Below are positions 45,149 through 52,716 of a stretch of DNA of 64,000 nucleotides, one piece after another. A program made the position numbers and the translations under genes. The DNA comes from CAJXMH01 sp040220135. GTDB taxonomy: Bacteria > Bacteroidota > Bacteroidia > Flavobacteriales_E > Vicingaceae. Below the pieces are notes generated by a model, which was not told where the DNA came from, did not search any database, and worked only from the letters and a program-made list of their open reading frames with translations. The DNA lies in contig JAVJTT010000024.1 in NCBI GenBank assembly GCA_040220135.1, positions 310,001 through 374,000 of the forward strand, given 5' to 3'. Position 1 is the first letter of the stretch. Each line of letters opens with the position of its first letter.

Positions 45149-45176
45149 TAAAGGGCGACGAGAGTCGCCCTTTTTA
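45149..45176 (+). terminator. strong Rho-independent terminator after icd
   Basis: AAAGGGCGAC, loop GAGA, GTCGCCC and then TTTTT. A 7-bp GC-rich stem with a tetraloop and U-tract. It reaches into the last codons of the convergent lysR gene and could serve both. Confidence 0.88.
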
Positions 45177-46103
45177 GTTGCCATAGTGCTGAAACCACTC
45201 AAATTCCTGCTCAATTATTTTTTCTTTATTCACTTTCAGGTACTCCAAATAGGCTTTGGCTGCTGGGGAAAACTTCTTGTTCTTCAGCCAAATCAAATTC
45301 CACTCATTAACAATGGGAAGTTTGTTCATTGGAATTATGTATAGGTCGCCATTTTTAAGCTCATTTTTTATTCCATTCAAAGAAAGTAGCGAGTAACCCA
45401 AACCGGCGATAACGGCTTGCTTAACGGCTTCATTAGAGCTTAAGACCAAACGCTTGGAGGCATTCAATTGATTTTCGGAAATAAATTCCTCCATGGCTAA
45501 TCGACTAGCAGATCCCTTTTCTCTGAAAATTAAAGGTAGATTATCTAAATCGCTATGGTTCAGTTGCTTTTTATCTTTGGGTAAAGGTCGGTGGCCAACC
45601 ATATACAGCTTGTTGGGCAAAAGTGGAATCCTGTCAACCAACATTTTATTAGGCAATACACTAACCATGGCAAAGTCAACTTGGTTGGCTTCCAGTAATT
45701 CTATTACCTTTTGTTTATTGGTAACGTCAATGTCTAATTCTATACCCGGATTATCATTGATGAAATTAGCTAGAAAGTAGGGCATAACATATTTAGCTGT
45801 CGAGGCAGTGACCATGCTAATTTTACCGGTTAAGTGTCCTTTATGCGCCATGGTTATATGTCGAAGACTTTCAGCTTCCTCTAGTATTCGATTCGCAGTT
45901 TCAGCCAGTTGTTTTCCAAAATCGGTAATGTAAATCTTTCTTCCAATAACTTCGGTGAGTGGAATTTCAAATTGATCTTGTAAGTTTTTTAGTTGAATGG
46001 AGACAGCAGGCTGTGTTAAATTTAATTGTTCTGCTGCACGCGTAATGCTACCTGTCTTGTTAATGGTTTGAAAGATGCGAAGCTGATGGAAGGTATAATT
46101 CAT
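45174..46103 (-). CDS. LysR-family transcriptional regulator
   Basis: 309 residues. N-terminal winged helix with the signature TFHQLRIFQTINKTGSITRA, LNLTQPAVSIQLKNLQ, then an effector-binding domain (MVTASTAKYVMPYFLANF, HRPLP). Divergent from the bicarbonate permease gene with 151 bp between; family members of this type (CmpR/CbbR branch) often control the divergent gene. Confidence 0.92.
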   Translation of the reverse strand: MNYTFHQLRIFQTINKTGSITRAAEQLNLTQPAVSIQLKNLQDQFEIPLTEVIGRKIYITDFGKQLAETANRILEEAESLRHITMAHKGHLTGKISMVTASTAKYVMPYFLANFINDNPGIELDIDVTNKQKVIELLEANQVDFAMVSVLPNKMLVDRIPLLPNKLYMVGHRPLPKDKKQLNHSDLDNLPLIFREKGSASRLAMEEFISENQLNASKRLVLSSNEAVKQAVIAGLGYSLLSLNGIKNELKNGDLYIIPMNKLPIVNEWNLIWLKNKKFSPAAKAYLEYLKVNKEKIIEQEFEWFQHYGN

Positions 46104-46145
46104 GATAAATAAAAGTTAATCTTTCTATAAAATAAATTAAACATT

Positions 46146-46185
46146 AAATTTAAGCTAACAAGAATAAGACATTCAGCTTAATTTA
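46146..46185. promoter_or_regulatory. candidate operator between lysR and the permease gene
   Basis: AAATTTAAGCT (46146-46156) and AGCTTAATTTA (46175-46185) form a near-perfect inverted repeat with one base indel, 18 bp apart, in the shared divergent promoter region. Its place suits a LysR-type regulator site, but the binding is not shown. Confidence 0.4.
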
Positions 46186-46254
46186 TGGTTCATCGCATAC
46201 CTATAAATTTTTCAATATTTGGAAGGTGTTATTTCTTAGGGCTAATCTCGCGCC

Positions 46255-47217
46255 ATGGATTTACACTTATTGATCGATAATTTAACCAACCCTGCTTTGC
46301 TCTTCTTCTTTTTGGGCTTAATAGCAGTGCGTTTAAAAAGTGATTTACAAATACCTGAAAACTCTTCCAAGTTCATTTCTTTTTACTTGCTCTTCTCCAT
46401 CGGTTTTAAAGGAGGTCAGGAGCTTTCTCATTCCAATTTGGACGGTCAAGTTTTCGGTGCTTTGGGCATGGGTATACTTTTAGCTGTAATAGTTCCAATT
46501 TATACTTTTTTTATCTTAAAGCGAAAACTGAGCAAAGAGAACTCGGGAGCCATTGCGGCGGCTTATGGTTCAGTAAGTGCAGTAACTTTTGTAACGGCCA
46601 TTGCTTTTTTAGAATTCCAACAAGTTGAATTTGGAGGGCATATGGTGGCGGTAATGGCTTTGATGGAGGCACCCTCCATTATGGTAGGCATGGCTTTGAT
46701 CTTTCTGAGTGGTGCGATGAACAAAGGAGAAATCTCTTTTGCAAAAATTATTCATCACTCCATGACCAATGGCAGTGTGCTATTGATATTGGGAAGCTTA
46801 GTAATCGGCTTTATTGCCAATGAGCAGCAGGCTGCCGGTATTGCTCCTTTTACTACAGATATTTTCAAAGGCTTTTTAGCTATTTTCTTGTTGGACATGG
46901 GCATTGCCAGTGGCAAGCGCTTAGAAGCTTTCTTTAAGCAAGGTTGGTTTCCATTGGTATTTGCCATTGTTATACCGCTTATTAATGGAATAGCAATCAG
47001 CTACATTAGTGGTTATTTTATGCCATTAGTGGGTGATCGCTTGCTGATTTCTATTTTAGCTGCTTCAGCTTCTTACATTGCTGTGCCTGCTGCTATGCGC
47101 ATGGTGGTGCCAAAAGCAAACCCTGGTCTTTACATTCCCATGGCTTTGGGAGTTACCTTTCCATTTAACATTACCCTAGGAATGCCACTTTATTATCAAA
47201 TTATTTTGCAAACATAA
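46255..47217 (+). CDS. SbtA-type sodium-dependent bicarbonate permease
   Basis: 320 residues, about 10 membrane segments. Family features: NLTNPALLFFFLGLIAVRLKSDL, the substrate-region IGFKGGQELS, GSVSAVTFVTAIAFLE, MALMEAPSIMVGMAL, LLDMGIASGKRL and the repeat-2 motif ASYIAVPAAMR near the C-terminus. In cyanobacteria SbtA imports bicarbonate with Na+; similar proteins in heterotrophs are less studied. Controlled, probably, by the divergent LysR. Confidence 0.88.
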   Translation: MDLHLLIDNLTNPALLFFFLGLIAVRLKSDLQIPENSSKFISFYLLFSIGFKGGQELSHSNLDGQVFGALGMGILLAVIVPIYTFFILKRKLSKENSGAIAAAYGSVSAVTFVTAIAFLEFQQVEFGGHMVAVMALMEAPSIMVGMALIFLSGAMNKGEISFAKIIHHSMTNGSVLLILGSLVIGFIANEQQAAGIAPFTTDIFKGFLAIFLLDMGIASGKRLEAFFKQGWFPLVFAIVIPLINGIAISYISGYFMPLVGDRLLISILAASASYIAVPAAMRMVVPKANPGLYIPMALGVTFPFNITLGMPLYYQIILQT

Positions 47218-47263
47218 AGCAGCTTTAGTAGGTTAATTAGCTGAACCAAATCTGATAATCAAA

Positions 47264-48031
47264 GTGCGCAAAAAAGTCCTAGTCATCTTACACTTTCTTC
47301 TTGTTATCGTCCTCATTGGTTGGAATTATCTTACTAATACAGGAAAATTTCATGAACAATCAGTCGGCGAGGTCAGTGCAAAGTTATACAACCTATTTAC
47401 CCCGGCTTCTTATGCTTTTAGTATTTGGGGGTTAATCTTTATTGCCTTGCTAATAAAAGCCGTTTTCTTGCTTGTCTATGCTTTTCGTTCTGAACCAAAT
47501 CAGTCATTCATAAAGTCAATTCCTTATACTTTATTGGCTTATCTAGGAATCATGGCTTGGCTATGGTTTTGGTTACAGCAAAACACGCTCCTTTCTGTTC
47601 TGATCATGGCGGTGATTTTCATTAGCCTTTGGAAAAGCAGATCAGTGCTTTCCAAAGAAGAAGATTCAGCAAGTAAGCAAGAAAAATGGCTGCTAATAAA
47701 GCCGATTGAGCTGCTTACCGCCTGGGTCATGGTTGCTCTATTGGCTAATATTAGTGCTCATTTAACTGCTGTAGGTTGGAATGGGTGGGGATTAAAGGAC
47801 GAAAGTTGGACCATGCTCCTAATTGGTACAATAATGCTTTTAAATTACTTGATTGTCAGTCGGAAAGGGTTTTTTCTTTTTCCAATAGTTTCAGCTTGGG
47901 CTCTAGTCGCTATTAGTGTTAAGCATTACGAAAGTCAAGAATTATTATTTTGGTATGCATTGATTGCCGCCTTCATTGTGCTATCGTTTTTGATAAAACG
48001 AAGACAAGAAACATTACAGCAGCAATATTAA
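47264..48031 (+). CDS. TspO/tryptophan-rich sensory-like membrane protein
   Basis: 255 residues from a GTG start; about 7-8 membrane segments. FTPASYAFSIWGLIFIALL and NISAHLTAVGWNGWG resemble the TspO/MBR family, but it is longer than the usual 160-residue TspO. Ligand (tetrapyrrole in TspO) is only inferred. Follows the permease by 46 bp on the same strand. Confidence 0.72.
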   Translation: MRKKVLVILHFLLVIVLIGWNYLTNTGKFHEQSVGEVSAKLYNLFTPASYAFSIWGLIFIALLIKAVFLLVYAFRSEPNQSFIKSIPYTLLAYLGIMAWLWFWLQQNTLLSVLIMAVIFISLWKSRSVLSKEEDSASKQEKWLLIKPIELLTAWVMVALLANISAHLTAVGWNGWGLKDESWTMLLIGTIMLLNYLIVSRKGFFLFPIVSAWALVAISVKHYESQELLFWYALIAAFIVLSFLIKRRQETLQQQY

Positions 48032-48099
48032 CTTTTACCCTTGTAAGGAGTTAAATTCCAAACAGATGTTAAGATTCAGCTTTTGTAGTAAAGCTTTCT

Positions 48100-48107
48100 T
48101 ACCTTTG
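48100..48107 (+). promoter_or_regulatory. -7 promoter element for the metal-handling genes
   Basis: TACCTTTG matches TAnnTTTG, 5 bp before the HYC_CC_PP gene, near-leaderless. If the second or third Met is used as start, the leader is 11-14 bp. Confidence 0.38.
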
Positions 48108-48112
48108 GGCTT

Positions 48113-48517
48113 ATGTCAATGATGAAACGCATCTCATCTTTTTTAGTGGCACTTGTATTTATTCTGAGCACAAGCGGCATTAGCGTATATAAACATTATT
48201 GTGGTGAATTTTTAGCGGAAACCAGTTTCTTTCATCAGGACAATCCCTGTGAAGATGAAGAAGGGGATGGTTGTAGCATGATGAAAATGGATTGCTGTAA
48301 GGATGATGTTCAATTTTATAAACTGCAAGTTGACCTGCAGAAAGTTTCTCCCTATCAGCTTGAATTCAGTCAGTTTACTTCAAGCATTTTATTTGCAGTT
48401 TTTGTTCCTGACTTTTCTGAGTTCGATCAAACGAACTTCAATTGTGGATTAGATCCTCCGGAGCTTTCAAAGCCCCCCATTTACCAACAAAACCAACAAC
48501 TCCTTTTCTACGGATAA
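48113..48517 (+). CDS. HYC_CC_PP-family protein
   Basis: 134 residues. Signal-like hydrophobic stretch (FLVALVFILSTSGISV), then HYCGE (about residues 28-32), CEDEEGDGC...DCCKDD (about 44-62) and a PP motif (GLDPPELSKPP) near the end: the three signatures that name the family. The Cys and His residues suggest metal binding on the periplasmic side. Precedes a heavy-metal-binding protein and a TonB receptor, as is usual for the family. Starts at 48113, 48119 or 48122 are all possible. Confidence 0.88.
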   Translation: MSMMKRISSFLVALVFILSTSGISVYKHYCGEFLAETSFFHQDNPCEDEEGDGCSMMKMDCCKDDVQFYKLQVDLQKVSPYQLEFSQFTSSILFAVFVPDFSEFDQTNFNCGLDPPELSKPPIYQQNQQLLFYG

Positions 48518-48585
48518 ATCTGTTTCTTTTGGTCAGTATGACCTGCCGTCATTTTTATTTACAATAACACAGAAACAGAATTATC

Positions 48586-48942
48586 ATGAAATATTTACTA
48601 TTATTAGTAGGACTAAGTGTAGGCCTTAGCCTTCAAGCTCAAGAAGCAAAATCAAAGAAAATCACCGAAAGCACATTTGAAGTAAAAGGTGTTTGTGGCA
48701 TGTGTAAAGACCGTATTGAGAGTGCGGCCATGCGAACCACGGGTGTGAAACTGGCTGAATGGAACAAAGAAACGAAGCAGCTAAAGGTGGTTTATAAAAC
48801 CAAAAAGACGACAGAAGAAGAGATTCAGAAAGCCATTGCCATGAAAGGCCATGCTTCGGAAAGTATGCCGAAAGACAGTGCGGCTTATGAAAAGCTTCCC
48901 AATTGCTGCAAATATGCCGATGGGGCAGAGTGCACTCACTAA
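48586..48942 (+). CDS. exported heavy-metal-associated (HMA) domain protein
   Basis: 118 residues. Signal peptide (LLLVGLSVGLSLQAQ), then an HMA domain: the metal motif VCGMC (about residues 35-39) in place of GMTCxxC, and IQKAIAMKGH. A Cys/His tail (CCKYADGAECTH) adds more potential ligands. Predicted to bind Cu(I) or a similar soft metal in the periplasm. Ends 12 bp before the TonB receptor gene. Confidence 0.88.
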   Translation: MKYLLLLVGLSVGLSLQAQEAKSKKITESTFEVKGVCGMCKDRIESAAMRTTGVKLAEWNKETKQLKVVYKTKKTTEEEIQKAIAMKGHASESMPKDSAAYEKLPNCCKYADGAECTH

Positions 48943-48954
48943 AAGGGAAGTTTT

Positions 48955-51219
48955 ATGAATCCATATCGAATTTTATTCCTGCTCTTGCAGCTAGGAGCGC
49001 TATCGTTGTATGCACAAAACAGCATAAAAGGGGTAGTGGTTTCTGAAAGTAAGAAAGGAAAATTAGAACCTGTACCTTTTGCTAATGTTTACTGGCAAGA
49101 CACTAACATTGGCACTAGTACAGACAGTTCCGGAACCTTTCAATTGGCTTTAAGTGATGACAGTAAGCGATTAATTGCAAGCTATGTCGGTTACCTATCT
49201 GATACTGTAAGGGTGAACGACCCTTCTAAAACCATCACATTACAACTCAAAACTTCTGTTGAATTAGAAGCCGTAGAAATTGAGTATCGCCGTAAAAGCA
49301 CAGAAATGTCGTTTATCAATCCCATGAAAATGGAAGACATTTCAGAACGTGAGCTATTTAAAGCGGCATGTTGCAATTTGTCAGAAAGCTTTGAAACCAA
49401 CCCATCGGTAGATGTCAACTTTACCGATGCAGTAACCGGAGTAAAGCAGATTCACATGTTGGGCTTGGATGGACCATACACCATGATTAGCCGAGAAAAT
49501 ATGCCTGGGGTTCGTGGTTTGGGAAACGCTTACGGCTTAACTTTTATTCCCGGCACATGGATTTCTTCTATACAAGTCACCAAAGGGGTTGGCTCTGTGG
49601 TGAACGGTTATGAAAGCATTGCCGGACAAATCAATACTGAGCTAAAGAAACCGGATGAAGGTGAAGAGGTTTTCTTGAATTTATTTGCCAATCAAGCCGG
49701 ACGAACGGAGCTCAACTTTGTAAGCACCCAACGCCTGTCAGCCAAATGGGGAACCACCTTGTTAATTCACGGCAATTATCGTCCTTGGGAAAGAGATCGT
49801 AATCAAGATGGTTTTCGCGATTTTCCCTTGCAGGAGCAAATTAATGTGATGAATCGATGGAAATATTTTGGCAATCGAATTCGCGGACAGTTTGGTTTTC
49901 AATATGTAAGGGATGAAAAAGAGGGCGGACAAACCACTGAAAAGATTGAAGATGCCGAGCAAAATCAAGCTCAATTTGTGCCATGGAAGTTAAAAGTGAA
50001 TACTCAGAAAGCCGAAGCTTTTGCCAAGATTGGCTTGGTATATCCAGAGCTTAAATACCGAAGTATGGGCTTGCAATTGTCAGCCAATTATCACGAACAT
50101 AATTCGCTTTTTGGGGCGACTGATTACAATGCTGTGCAACGTTCGACTTATGCCAATTACATTTACCAATCCATCATTGGGAACAGCTTTCATAAATTTA
50201 AAACCGGTCTAAGTTTTATTTACGACGACTTTGATGAAAGCGTTGATAACAGCAGCTTTAATCGAACGGAGAAAGTACCCGGAGCCTTTTTTGAATATAC
50301 CTACACGCCTAACAATAACATTACTTTGGTAGCTGGCATTCGAGCCGATGAACACAACCTTTTCGGAACCATTATCACGCCTCGTTTGCATTTTCGATAT
50401 GCCTATGATGAGCAAACGGTAATGCGAGTATTAGGGGGCAGTGGACAAAGAACGGCCAATATCTTTGCTGAACATCAAGCGATGTTTGCTACATCGAGAG
50501 CCATCTCCATTTTAGAAAGTCGAAACTTACCCTATGGCTTGCAAGCCGAGCGAGCTTGGAACATGGGTTTTAACATTACTAGAGACTTTAAATTGGATTA
50601 CCGAGATGGCTATGTTAGCCTCGATTTGTACCGCACCCAATTTGAGCAACAAGTGGTGTATGATCTATACCAATCTGCTGATCAAGCCCTTTTTTATAAT
50701 TTAGATGGAGCATCGTTTTCCAATAGCTTACAGCTAGAAGTAAACTATGAGTTGATCAAGTTTTTGAACATGCGTTTAGCCTATCGTTGGCTTGAAGTGC
50801 GCACAGATTACTTAAGTGGACAAAAGCAAAAGCCCTTTGTCCCTAAGCACCGCTTTTTTGCCAATTTGGGCTATGAAACCGAACGTAGTTTAAAAGGTTC
50901 AAATTGGACTTTTGACTTAACGGCTCAGTGGATTGGTACACAACAGATTCCGGGCACGGAAACCAATCCGGTAGCCTTTCAAAGAGCCAAGCAGTCGCCT
51001 GCTTTTAGTATGTTTAACACTCAGGTAACCAGGAATATCAATAAAAAATGGGCTGTCTATGCCGGAATGGAAAACATCTTCGATTTCCGTCAAGACAATC
51101 CAATCATAGATCCGAATAACCCATTTGGAAATAATTTTGATGCTTCTTTGGTTTGGGGCCCCATTTTTGGGCGCATGGTATATGGGGGAGTGAGGTTTCG
51201 AATCAAAGCTGAAGAGTAA
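48955..51219 (+). CDS. TonB-dependent outer-membrane receptor with N-terminal regulatory domain
   Basis: 754 residues. Signal peptide to about residue 20, a carboxypeptidase-like beta domain (about 23-105: IKGVVVSESKKG, YVGYLSDTVRV), a plug domain holding the vicinal Cys pair AACCNLSESF (about 139-148), IHMLGLDGPYTMISREN and IQVTKGVGSVVNGYESI, then a 22-strand barrel ending VYGGVRFRI. The placement after HMA and HYC_CC_PP proteins suggests uptake of a metal or metallophore, perhaps copper. Not a SusC partner (no SusD). Confidence 0.92.
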   Translation: MNPYRILFLLLQLGALSLYAQNSIKGVVVSESKKGKLEPVPFANVYWQDTNIGTSTDSSGTFQLALSDDSKRLIASYVGYLSDTVRVNDPSKTITLQLKTSVELEAVEIEYRRKSTEMSFINPMKMEDISERELFKAACCNLSESFETNPSVDVNFTDAVTGVKQIHMLGLDGPYTMISRENMPGVRGLGNAYGLTFIPGTWISSIQVTKGVGSVVNGYESIAGQINTELKKPDEGEEVFLNLFANQAGRTELNFVSTQRLSAKWGTTLLIHGNYRPWERDRNQDGFRDFPLQEQINVMNRWKYFGNRIRGQFGFQYVRDEKEGGQTTEKIEDAEQNQAQFVPWKLKVNTQKAEAFAKIGLVYPELKYRSMGLQLSANYHEHNSLFGATDYNAVQRSTYANYIYQSIIGNSFHKFKTGLSFIYDDFDESVDNSSFNRTEKVPGAFFEYTYTPNNNITLVAGIRADEHNLFGTIITPRLHFRYAYDEQTVMRVLGGSGQRTANIFAEHQAMFATSRAISILESRNLPYGLQAERAWNMGFNITRDFKLDYRDGYVSLDLYRTQFEQQVVYDLYQSADQALFYNLDGASFSNSLQLEVNYELIKFLNMRLAYRWLEVRTDYLSGQKQKPFVPKHRFFANLGYETERSLKGSNWTFDLTAQWIGTQQIPGTETNPVAFQRAKQSPAFSMFNTQVTRNINKKWAVYAGMENIFDFRQDNPIIDPNNPFGNNFDASLVWGPIFGRMVYGGVRFRIKAEE

Positions 51220-51223
51220 AAGA

Positions 51224-51273
51224 GCTGAAAGCCTAATGCGAAAAGTGGAAAGCTGAAAGCCTAAAGCGAAAAG
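51224..51273. repeat. two direct repeats of 22 bp with purine-rich units
   Basis: GCTGAAAGCCTAATGCGAAAAG (51224-51245 positions, with one change in the second copy at 51252-51273), 28 bp apart. A related unit GTCGAAAGCCTAAAGC is at 56713-56728. Intergenic remnants; the 219-bp gap to 51438 also contains a TTAGCGGCTTCTTTGCGTTC stretch at about 51338, typical of degenerate repeats in this phylum, and no gene. Confidence 0.5.
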
Positions 51274-51438
51274 CAGGGACTAAAATCCTAATCGTTGAAT
51301 GTGGGGAAGTGGTTCGCTGTGTGATAGCTTTGGATGCTTAGCGGCTTCTTTGCGTTCTTTGTGGTAAAGGGCTAACTTACAGTTGGCGAGGAATTCAAGT
51401 CCGTGTCTACAATTTAAGGACTTCTAGTCCTGAACTAA

Positions 51439-52023
51439 CTAGCAGTTTTTATACTTATCATGAAGTCCAACTCCATCTTTGATCATGGGAATGATTTTTT
51501 CTAAGCGTTTAAGCTTTGTCTTTTCTTGTTTGGCATCGGAAATGTGGTTGGCAAAATCTTTCTGTTTGCCGGGCGAAAGTTGATCAAAACTAGAAGCTAG
51601 ACTTTTATCCTTGTCAAACGCAGCTTGCAACTCATTTGGGATGACCAATGCTTTCTTCTTGGGCTTCAATTCTTTGCCCTCTTTTTGGTTTTGAATGGCT
51701 TCTTCTACATATTGCTTTACCATTTTTGTGTCAATTTCTTCAAGCGAAGAGAATCGAATTTGCCGCAGTGCTTTGGTTTTTCCTTCCTGTGCATTTACTA
51801 ATAATCCATGTTTATCTTTCAAAAACACCCCTTGGAAAAACCACAAACCCACATAGCTTTTAAAAGCACCTAAACCCACTACATTTTTTCCATCAAGCGT
51901 ATAAACCGGAGCCCCCCATTTGAGGTCTTCTTCTAGCACCGTTTTATTTAGAATAGTTCGCAAGCTTTCAAGCTCTGTTTTCCACTTTGATTTCTTTTCG
52001 ATGAATTCGTCTACCTTTTTCAT
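51439..52023 (-). CDS. YdeI/OmpD-associated family protein (DUF1801 fold)
   Basis: 194 residues. N-terminal DUF1801-like domain (LRTILNKTVLEEDLKWGAPVY, then VVGLGAFKSYVGLWFFQG) and a C-terminal YdeI segment (IPNELQAAFDKDKSLASSF, LSPGKQKDFANHISDAK). The cytoplasmic role is unknown. Another DUF1801 gene is at 60 kb. Confidence 0.87.
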   Translation of the reverse strand: MKKVDEFIEKKSKWKTELESLRTILNKTVLEEDLKWGAPVYTLDGKNVVGLGAFKSYVGLWFFQGVFLKDKHGLLVNAQEGKTKALRQIRFSSLEEIDTKMVKQYVEEAIQNQKEGKELKPKKKALVIPNELQAAFDKDKSLASSFDQLSPGKQKDFANHISDAKQEKTKLKRLEKIIPMIKDGVGLHDKYKNC

Positions 52024-52117
52024 ATCTTATTTAAACTTAATTTGCACTAGCCATAAAGTGATAGGTAAACTAAGGGAATTTTTCTGAATTTTAATAGAGT
52101 TATTTTTTCATATCAAT

Positions 52118-52537
52118 ATGAATCGACTTGGTTTTATGTTAACTGTTATCGTCTTTGTTTCTTGTGGTGGTGAAGATATTCCTATTTCTAAATTACCTTT
52201 AGAATACGAAGCATATAATGATAATTTGTTTGATCGTTTAGTTTGGAAACTTCAAGGAATCGATACAATTTACTACGGTGGAGAGTTACAATTGAATAAA
52301 AATGACTTTACCTACAAGGGTTGTTATTGTATAGTAAAAGGCGAATGGGAGCAAAGAAATGACACCTTGTTTCTTCACAATGAAGATGCATCATACCAAG
52401 AGTCACTTTCTTATAACCCTAAAGTGAATTGTTTACTTCTTGATAGTATTTATCAAATTAGAAACAATGGAACTCTACTTAGAGTGCTTAATGGGAGAGA
52501 AGATGACATTCAACTTTATCAGTTGAAGGAGCTCTAA
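52118..52537 (+). CDS. small lipoprotein of unknown function
   Basis: 139 residues. Short signal ending VFVSC (Cys about residue 16) followed by GGEDIP. The remaining 120 residues are beta-rich with a YKGCYCIVKGEWEQ stretch (two nearby Cys) and ends QLYQLKEL. No family recognised. AT-rich upstream region 52024-52117. Confidence 0.65.
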   Translation: MNRLGFMLTVIVFVSCGGEDIPISKLPLEYEAYNDNLFDRLVWKLQGIDTIYYGGELQLNKNDFTYKGCYCIVKGEWEQRNDTLFLHNEDASYQESLSYNPKVNCLLLDSIYQIRNNGTLLRVLNGREDDIQLYQLKEL

Positions 52538-52716
52538 TTTATTTTTGTAGGAGTAAAAAGCTTGACCTTAGAGGTTCAAAAAATAGAATAATTCAAGGTT
52601 TTCAACAGCTTAAATAGATGCAGAACAAGCTCTCTTGAAAATTCGATTCACTTATCAACAGCCTTATTTTTAGCACTGCCTTTTGGCTACCTTTATAGGC
52701 CTCAAAAAGCCACTTT

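Noticed and set aside
51224..51273. Direct repeats as a CRISPR array
   Set aside because: Only two copies, with a 6-bp gap, and no cas genes.
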